From Flavobacteriaceae bacterium (lineage in GTDB: Bacteria; Bacteroidota; Bacteroidia; Flavobacteriales; Flavobacteriaceae): DNA of 5,875 bases. The DNA lies in NCBI GenBank assembly GCA_013042255.1, contig JABDQK010000312.1, positions 1 through 5,875 of the forward strand, read 5' to 3'. Positions within the stretch are counted from its first letter, which is position 1, and each line of letters begins with the position of its first letter. The notes under the pieces are model-generated. The model was not told the DNA's origin and made no database searches. It saw only the letters and a list, made by a program, of their open reading frames with translations. Of this stretch, positions 1-4,472 are shown piece after piece. A program made the position numbers and the translations under genes.

Positions 1-377
1 CAACTCTGGCCAGCACTTATAACTACAGGAATCTCAAATTAGGGGTAGGGTTAAACTACCGAACAGGTAAACCTTACACAAAACCACAGGAAGGAAATAA
101 CTCCATTATCACCACTGTGTTTCCCAACAGAATCAACTATCAGGATCCCAATAGTAGCAGACTTCCTGATTATTTGCGGGCTGATGCATCGCTTATTTAT
201 AACTTCAGCATAGGCGAAAAGGTAAAGGCTTCGGCAGGAGCTTCGGTATTAAATATTCTTGGCAAGCGTAACGTATTAAATATTTATTACCGACTGAACG
301 ACCAGAATGAAATCGAAACTGTGGAAAGTATTTCCCTTGGCCTTACTCCTAATGCGAGTTTCAGGATAAGCTTCTAA
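1..377 (+). CDS. TonB-dependent outer-membrane receptor, C-terminal end (5' partial)
   Basis: The reading frame is open from the first base (first full codon at position 3) to the TAA at 375-377 and shows the last 124 residues of a protein that begins upstream. The sequence has the look of the final beta-strands of a TonB-dependent receptor: alternating polar and hydrophobic residues, the turn YRTGKPYT, the stretch LPDYLRADASLIYNF, then ASVLNILGKRN, and the last strand SLGLTPNASFRISF. It ends in phenylalanine, as outer-membrane barrels usually do for recognition by the BAM assembly machinery. The family imports large substrates such as siderophores, glycans or cobalamin using TonB energy. The plug and N-terminal domains are outside the window, so the substrate cannot be told. 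A GTG at 117 lies inside this frame and is not a real start. The stop codon overlaps that of the convergent blh gene by 3 bp. Confidence 0.9.
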   Translation, partial: TLASTYNYRNLKLGVGLNYRTGKPYTKPQEGNNSIITTVFPNRINYQDPNSSRLPDYLRADASLIYNFSIGEKVKASAGASVLNILGKRNVLNIYYRLNDQNEIETVESISLGLTPNASFRISF

Positions 378-1270
378 CCCCGATTAAGACGGTTCATTAC
401 AATAACATGAGGAAATGTAATCGCCGCAAGGAAATAGATCATAAGGGAGAGAAACAATCCTTGTTTGTCATGAAAGAGGAAATATAGGATCCCCAGACCA
501 ATCATTGAAACCAGCCAGTAAACAAAAGAGGTTTTCAGGTATTTAAGCAAGGTATTTTTATTGACCTTCCCATAGAGGTAGGTAGTCTGATCCATCAGGG
601 AAGGGATACTGTGCCACACCACAAAATAAATGCTGAAAGCCCACAAGAGGGAGGCAGTCTTAAAAACAATAGCAAAAACCAGGAGAAAGAATAGTTCCTT
701 CACCAAATTTACTTTGATCTTCTTTTTTATTTGACTCCACAAGTAAATCCCCAGAAAGCCTGCAAAGGAAGTACACAGGACATAGAGATAAAAGGTGGAC
801 GGTATCTGTATTCCTGTCACCTGATAAATGATAGAAGATACTTCTTCTGCATTGGTATAGAATAGAAGAAAAAAGATCACCAAACCGTAGCAGCTGTAAA
901 AAACATAGGACAGTGGCGAGGGTTTAACCCTGGTAGACCAGTGTTGTTCTCCGAAATGATAGCTGCTGGCCAGAACGAAAAAGACAAGGGCCAGGGTGGG
1001 GACTATCGCAAAAAATACTACTGTCAATGCTATTACAGCCACATAACTTGCCAGAGCTCTTAGGAAAAACTTCTTCTTTGATGTGGAGGAAGTCTGCTGA
1101 ATAAGCTTCAGATCATTAGAACCATGTAAGATTCCAAAGGTGAAAATTAGAAAATAGGCCAAAACAGCCTCTGCTTCAATGTTAAAATTAACGGTGATCC
1201 AGAGGAAGAAAAACGTCAGCACGATCATAAAACCGCTGAAAGTGTTAATATTTTGTTGTTTTTTTTCCAA
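374..1270 (-). CDS. blh: Brp/Blh family beta-carotene 15,15'-dioxygenase
   Basis: Blh enzymes are iron-dependent integral membrane proteins that split beta-carotene at its central double bond into two retinals. This 298-residue protein is strongly hydrophobic with several membrane helices (for example about 14-28, 35-48, 75-103, 121-138, 162-178, 191-218, 245-266, 271-290). Candidate iron-ligand histidines sit in conserved-looking spots: His49 in HGSNDLKL, His105 and His110 in YHFGEQHW, His220 in WHS and His288 in FPH. The placement, divergent from a proteorhodopsin gene, is the classic one and makes the assignment secure: its product supplies the rhodopsin's chromophore. The first usable start is TTG at 1268-1270. 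The frame is closed upstream by a TAA at 1295-1297, with no ATG or GTG between. The first ATG is codon 15 (1226-1228), which would give 284 residues and start right at the first helix. No clear ribosome site marks either start. It ends in TAG (374-376). Confidence 0.93.
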   Translation of the reverse strand: MEKKQQNINTFSGFMIVLTFFFLWITVNFNIEAEAVLAYFLIFTFGILHGSNDLKLIQQTSSTSKKKFFLRALASYVAVIALTVVFFAIVPTLALVFFVLASSYHFGEQHWSTRVKPSPLSYVFYSCYGLVIFFLLFYTNAEEVSSIIYQVTGIQIPSTFYLYVLCTSFAGFLGIYLWSQIKKKIKVNLVKELFFLLVFAIVFKTASLLWAFSIYFVVWHSIPSLMDQTTYLYGKVNKNTLLKYLKTSFVYWLVSMIGLGILYFLFHDKQGLFLSLMIYFLAAITFPHVIVMNRLNRG

Positions 1271-1304
1271 ATCGATAAAATACTGGGTGTAAATTTATGA
1301 AATA

Positions 1305-1336
1305 TTGTTTAATCTTTCTTATTTTTGATTAAACAA
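1305..1336. promoter_or_regulatory. 10-bp inverted repeat, candidate operator between blh and the rhodopsin gene
   Basis: The arms TTGTTTAATC (1305-1314) and GATTAAACAA (1327-1336) are perfect reverse complements over 10 bp. They are separated by a T-rich 12-bp spacer, so arm centres lie 22 bp apart, about two helical turns. The right arm overlaps the end of the rhodopsin -7 box and its expected transcription start. That geometry fits a binding site for a dimeric or tetrameric DNA-binding regulator acting on both divergent genes. The repeat is seen directly; the operator role is inference. An RNA hairpin is less likely for the rhodopsin transcript because most of the repeat lies upstream of its predicted start. 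Confidence 0.5.
1320..1327 (+). promoter_or_regulatory. Bacteroidota-type -7 box of the proteorhodopsin promoter
   Basis: TATTTTTG is a full match to the Bacteroidota -7 consensus TAnnTTTG. Transcription would start near 1332-1335, leaving a leader of about 22-25 nt before the ATG at 1357. A matching TTG -33 box at the usual distance is not clear: the best near fit is ATG at 1297-1299, and a TTG at 1305-1307 is too close. A regulator bound at the overlapping inverted repeat could change access to this promoter. Confidence 0.55.
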
Positions 1337-1341
1337 AATTA
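1334..1341 (-). promoter_or_regulatory. Possible -7 box for blh
   Basis: Read on the - strand this is TAATTTTG, a full match to TAnnTTTG, which would start blh transcription near 1327 with a leader of about 57 nt. No TTG -33 box is visible at the expected distance, which would fall inside the first codons of the rhodopsin gene. The DNA is so AT-rich that chance matches are likely. A second weaker candidate on the same strand is TAAATTTA at 1290-1297. Confidence 0.25.
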
Positions 1342-1356
1342 ACTAATTCTATATCT

Positions 1357-2088
1357 ATGGAAAATTTTTTAGCATCAATTGCACTGGTCTCCAGAATGGC
1401 GACCGATGATTATGTAGGGTTTACCTTCTTCGTAGGCTGTATGGCCATGATGGCAGCCTCTGCATTTTTCTTTTTGTCGATGAGTAGTTTTGACAAAAAA
1501 TGGAGAACTTCAATCCTGGTTTCAGGATTAATTACTTTTATCGCTGCCGTACATTACTGGTACATGAGGGATTACTGGGCAGGATTTGCAGAATCCCCTA
1601 CTTTCTTCCGCTATGTGGACTGGGTTTTGACTGTTCCACTAATGTGCGTTGAATTCTTTTTAATCCTTAAAGTGGCCGGAGCCAAGAAATCTCTAATGTG
1701 GCGCCTTATCTTTGCCTCTGTAATTATGCTTGTTACCGGATACTTCGGAGAAGCTGTATACAGAGACAGTGCAGCTTTCTGGGGATTAATCTCCGGTATC
1801 GCATACTTCTGGATCGTATATGAGATCTGGTTCGGCGAAGCAAAAAAGCTGGCAGTTCAGGCAGGAGGTTCTGTGCTGAGTGCTCACAAAACACTGTGCT
1901 GGTTCGTATTGGTAGGATGGGCCATTTATCCCCTTGGATATATGGCTGGAACTCCCGGATGGTATGACGGGATTGGTAATATCGGACTCAATATGGACGT
2001 GATTTACAACATTGGTGATGCCGTCAATAAAATTGGATTCGGACTTGTGATCTATGGCCTGGCCGTAGCACAGAGCAAAGAAAAATAA
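1357..2088 (+). CDS. Proteorhodopsin, green-absorbing light-driven proton pump
   Basis: A seven-helix retinal protein of 243 residues in the inner membrane that exports protons in light. Key residues line up with gamma-proteobacterial green proteorhodopsin (GPR). Arg85 and Asp88 in RYVDW match Arg94 and Asp97 (primary acceptor), Thr92 matches Thr101, Glu99 matches Glu108 (proton donor), His66 matches His75, and Asp221 and Lys225 in DAVNK match Asp227 and Lys231 (retinal Schiff-base lysine). The motif is therefore DTE, the outward proton pump type, not the NDQ sodium or NTQ chloride types. The spectral tuning residue is Met96 (GPR 105), the flavobacterial green-light form. Gly143 replaces GPR Phe152, as in antenna-binding xanthorhodopsin. 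There is no cleavable signal peptide. The ATG follows an AT-rich leader with no Shine-Dalgarno site, usual for the phylum. The gene is divergent from blh, which makes its retinal, and is followed by a strong terminator, so it is probably monocistronic. Confidence 0.97.
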   Translation: MENFLASIALVSRMATDDYVGFTFFVGCMAMMAASAFFFLSMSSFDKKWRTSILVSGLITFIAAVHYWYMRDYWAGFAESPTFFRYVDWVLTVPLMCVEFFLILKVAGAKKSLMWRLIFASVIMLVTGYFGEAVYRDSAAFWGLISGIAYFWIVYEIWFGEAKKLAVQAGGSVLSAHKTLCWFVLVGWAIYPLGYMAGTPGWYDGIGNIGLNMDVIYNIGDAVNKIGFGLVIYGLAVAQSKEK

Positions 2089-2107
2089 TTTTCCTGATCA
2101 CTTATAG

Positions 2108-2135
2108 AAAAGACCGCTTTCGAGCGGTCTTTTTT
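2108..2135 (+). terminator. Intrinsic terminator after the rhodopsin gene, probably bidirectional
   Basis: An 11-bp perfect stem (2108-2118 pairing with 2123-2133, core GACCGCT/AGCGGTC) closes a TTCG loop at 2119-2122 and runs into a T tract ending at 2135. It begins 20 bp after the rhodopsin stop and ends 1 bp before the argS stop on the other strand. Read on the - strand, the stem is followed by only four T residues, so it could also end argS transcription, though probably less strongly. Confidence 0.9.
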
Positions 2136-2136
2136 A

Positions 2137-3921
2137 TTACATCCTATCCGGAACCTGTATACCTAAAAGTGCAAATCCTCTCTTTATCACCCCGGCTACT
2201 TCTGCAGAGAGTAGTACCCTGAATTCTCTGATCGCTTCTTCTTCCTCTCCCAGAATTGATACCTGCTGGTAAAATGAATTAAATTCCTTCACCAGATCGT
2301 AAATATAATTGGCAATAAGAGCCGGACTGAACTGCTCTGCGGCAGCCTGTATAACGCCTGGAAAAAGTTGCAACAATTTGATCAATTCCTTTTCCTTCGG
2401 ATGTAATTCTTCAACATTTATTGTTGAATTATTTATTGTATTTGATTGATCAAAATTAGCCTTTCTTAAAATAGATTGTATTCGGGCATACGTATACTGA
2501 ATAAACGGACCTGTATTTCCCTGAAAATCGACAGATTCCTCAGGGTTGAACAAGATCCTCTTTTTGGGGTCCACCTTCAGGATATAGTATTTTAGAGCAC
2601 CTAAACCTATGATCCTGTACAACTCCTGCTTTTCTTTTTCTGAATAAGCATCGAGTTTTCCTAATTCCTCTGAGATAGCCTCTGCAGTTTGTGCCATATC
2701 CCTGATCAGGTCGTCTGCATCAACAACAGTGCCTTCCCTGCTCTTCATTTTACCGCTAGGCAGGTCAACCATCCCATAACTGAGATGATAAAGGTGATCT
2801 GCCCAATTATAGCCCAGCTTCTTTAGAATCAGAAATAAGACTTTAAAATGGTAATCCTGCTCATTCCCTACGGTATAAACCATCCCGGTGATATCGGGAA
2901 AATCTTTTACCCTTTGTATGGCGGTACCGATATCCTGCGTCATGTAGACCGCCGTACCATCGGATCTCAAAACGATCTTCTCGTCCAGACCGTCATCAGT
3001 AAGGTCGATCCAGACACTTCCATCTTCCTTTTTAAAAAATACACCTCTATTGAGGCCGTCCTCCACCACATCTTTCCCCAATAAATAGGTATTACTTTCA
3101 TAATATAATTGGTCAAAATCGACTCCCAGATTTGCATAGGTTTCTTCAAATCCCTTATACACCCATGAATTCATGGTTTTCCATAAGGCCACCACATCCT
3201 GATTTCCAGACTCCCACTGGCGAAGCATTTCCTGTGCTTCAAGCAAAATCGGGGCATTTTGTTCAGCTTCCTCCCTGCTCTTGCCTTCACTGACCAACTG
3301 CTCTATTTCCTTTTTATAGGCCTTGTCAAAGGCAACGTAGTAATTCCCAACCAATTTATCTCCCTTTAGGCCTGTGGATTCAGGTGTTTCACCATTACCA
3401 AATCGCTTCCAGGCCAGCATACTTTTACATATGTGAATCCCACGATCGTTGATGATTTGAGTCTTGTACACTTTGTTCCCCGAAGCCTTCAGAATTTCTG
3501 CTACTGAATATCCCAGCAGATTATTGCGGATATGGCCCAAATGCAACGGCTTGTTCGTATTTGGTGAAGAGTATTCTACCATCACGGCCCCTTCTTTCTT
3601 TTCCACTGCGACCCCGAAGTTCTCCTCTCCCAGAATTATATTAAACTCCCTAAGGTAATAAGCATCGGAGAAGGTGAGGTTTAAAAATCCCTTAATGACA
3701 TTAAATCCTGAAACTTCGGCAACTCTATCCAATAAATACTCTCCTATGGCCGTACCTATCTTCTCGGGATTTCCTTTAACAAAACGGAGCATAGGAAAAA
3801 TCACCAGGGTAATGTCGCCCTCAAAATCCTTCCTTGTGGTTTGAAGTTCAACCGAGGGTAACTCCACTTCGTAAAGCTTGTTAACCGCTTCTTTTACCTT
3901 TGAGACAAGTTGCTGCTCCAT
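2137..3921 (-). CDS. argS: Arginyl-tRNA synthetase (class I)
   Basis: Charges tRNA-Arg with arginine in the cytosol, using ATP; essential for translation. The 594-residue length fits bacterial ArgRS. The N-terminal tRNA-binding domain covers about 1-105. The class I catalytic domain follows, with SSPNTNKPLHLGH holding the HIGH-type motif HLGH at 127-130. The KMSKS-equivalent loop is GKMKSREGTVV (391-397 is KMKSREG). The junction FIQYTYARIQSILRKA (about 473-488) leads into the helical anticodon-binding domain, and the protein ends in the typical LLGIQVPDRM. The ATG at 3919-3921 is the start that gives the full N-terminal domain. An unusual Asn/Ser/Thr-rich stretch at 491-503, encoded by a 15-nt repeat, sits in the linker before the anticodon-binding helices. 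Neighbours on both sides run the other way, so it is transcribed alone. It is housekeeping and not functionally tied to the rhodopsin module. Confidence 0.98.
   Translation of the reverse strand: MEQQLVSKVKEAVNKLYEVELPSVELQTTRKDFEGDITLVIFPMLRFVKGNPEKIGTAIGEYLLDRVAEVSGFNVIKGFLNLTFSDAYYLREFNIILGEENFGVAVEKKEGAVMVEYSSPNTNKPLHLGHIRNNLLGYSVAEILKASGNKVYKTQIINDRGIHICKSMLAWKRFGNGETPESTGLKGDKLVGNYYVAFDKAYKKEIEQLVSEGKSREEAEQNAPILLEAQEMLRQWESGNQDVVALWKTMNSWVYKGFEETYANLGVDFDQLYYESNTYLLGKDVVEDGLNRGVFFKKEDGSVWIDLTDDGLDEKIVLRSDGTAVYMTQDIGTAIQRVKDFPDITGMVYTVGNEQDYHFKVLFLILKKLGYNWADHLYHLSYGMVDLPSGKMKSREGTVVDADDLIRDMAQTAEAISEELGKLDAYSEKEKQELYRIIGLGALKYYILKVDPKKRILFNPEESVDFQGNTGPFIQYTYARIQSILRKANFDQSNTINNSTINVEELHPKEKELIKLLQLFPGVIQAAAEQFSPALIANYIYDLVKEFNSFYQQVSILGEEEEAIREFRVLLSAEVAGVIKRGFALLGIQVPDRM
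2413..2442. repeat. Two-copy 15-nt direct repeat inside argS
   Basis: On the coding strand two 15-nt units each contain ACAATAAAT, encoding NTINN then STINV (residues 494-503). The reading frame is kept. The patch is far more AT-rich than the surrounding gene. It also holds or touches two small inverted repeats: TTCAACA/TGTTGAA (2410-2428) and TTTGAT/ATCAAA (2441-2454). The position is a linker in ArgRS where extra residues should be tolerated. Confidence 0.6.
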
Positions 3922-3949
3922 AGTTTTTAAATGACCTGCTTTGAAGATG

Positions 3950-3957
3950 TAAAACTA
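3950..3957 (-). promoter_or_regulatory. Possible -7 box for argS
   Basis: Read on the - strand this is TAGTTTTA, 7 of 8 positions of TAnnTTTG, about 28 bp before the argS ATG and giving a leader of roughly 20 nt. A TTTG at 3985-3988 on the same strand lies 27 bp further upstream, longer than the usual -33 to -7 spacing. It is a weak call from sequence alone. Confidence 0.3.
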
Positions 3958-4011
3958 CGTATTTTTTAAGCTTTTATGCCTTTTCAAATCGGTATTCCCC
4001 ATTGTTTTAGG

Positions 4012-4019
4012 TAACTTTA
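4012..4019 (+). promoter_or_regulatory. Possible -7 box for the unknown gene / SDR operon
   Basis: TAACTTTA matches 7 of 8 positions of TAnnTTTG and lies 24 bp before the ATG at 4044, a usual distance for the phylum. No TTG is seen at the expected -33 distance. The leader also contains a purine-rich run just before the start codon (4031-4042), which may help ribosome binding. Confidence 0.3.
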
Positions 4020-4043
4020 TACAGCTAATGAAAAAGAAAGAAT

Positions 4044-4469
4044 ATGTTACTCAACGTATCGTATAACAACAAGGAAATTACCCAAAAAATCGATGAGGAA
4101 GTGGGCAAACCGTTTCCCCTGAAAGATCGATGGACCATGGGTGGTATTGGGTCGCCCAAGTTATTCATTACCGAAGCAAGCCTGGAAATCAGGAATCTCC
4201 TTATCCTAGACAACAATCTGGATAGCTGCAATGTAGAGCTAAGACCTAAAGGAATTATTGTCAGATTTCGTTCTCTGCTCGAAACCTTTGCTCTGGTTAT
4301 CCCATTTTACAAGCTCTCCATATATAAAGGCGATCTGGCTATATATTCTATTTACCGCGACCATTACTTTATCAAAGTGAGATCAGACACCAAAGCAATT
4401 CAGAAGTTCTTTAAAAAACTAATGGATTACAAAGCCGACAATGCCCCTACAAATATTGAAGATCTCTAA
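4044..4469 (+). CDS. Conserved-looking protein of unknown function, first gene of a pair with an SDR/DUF2867 gene
   Basis: I do not recognise a named family for this 141-residue protein. It has no signal peptide and no clear membrane helix, so it is probably cytosolic. The C-terminal two thirds (about 45-130) alternate short hydrophobic beta-like strands: SLEIRNLLIL, CNVELRPKGIIVRF, the IPFYKLSIY segment, LAIYSIYRDHYFIKV. A final amphipathic helix follows, DTKAIQKFFKKLMDYK. This strand-rich pattern followed by a closing helix recalls PH-like or GRAM-like domains, but that is inference from pattern only. The start ATG follows a purine-rich run; an earlier ATG at 4028 is in another frame and stops after 12 codons. 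The stop is 3 bp before the ATG of the SDR/DUF2867 gene, so the two are almost certainly co-transcribed and perhaps translationally coupled. Confidence 0.85.
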   Translation: MLLNVSYNNKEITQKIDEEVGKPFPLKDRWTMGGIGSPKLFITEASLEIRNLLILDNNLDSCNVELRPKGIIVRFRSLLETFALVIPFYKLSIYKGDLAIYSIYRDHYFIKVRSDTKAIQKFFKKLMDYKADNAPTNIEDL

Positions 4470-4472
4470 ACC

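Noticed and set aside
117..119. GTG as a start for a small 86-residue gene
   Set aside because: The same frame is open to the window edge and the upstream residues continue the receptor's beta-strand pattern, so it is internal.
1357..2088. Sodium or chloride pumping rhodopsin
   Set aside because: The motif is Asp88-Thr92-Glu99 (DTE), not NDQ or NTQ, so proton pumping is expected.
2848..3149. Two open frames inside argS (2848-3084 + and 2967-3149 -)
   Set aside because: They overlap the conserved catalytic region of argS in other frames and have no recognisable protein character.
3464..3658. 64-codon open frame on the + strand inside argS
   Set aside because: It is a shadow opposite the HLGH region of argS; no start signal or family resemblance.
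3922..4043. Terminator or regulatory RNA in the argS / unknown gene spacer
   Set aside because: Only a short AAGCTT palindrome in T-rich DNA is present; no stable hairpin with a T tract, and both genes diverge from here.
4028..4066. ATG at 4028 as the start of the unknown gene or of a leader peptide
   Set aside because: It is in a different frame and stops after 12 codons; there is no leader-peptide pattern such as repeated codons or an attenuator hairpin.
4025..4231. 68-codon open frame on the - strand opposite the unknown gene
   Set aside because: The + strand frame has the operon context and protein-like composition; this one is its antisense shadow.
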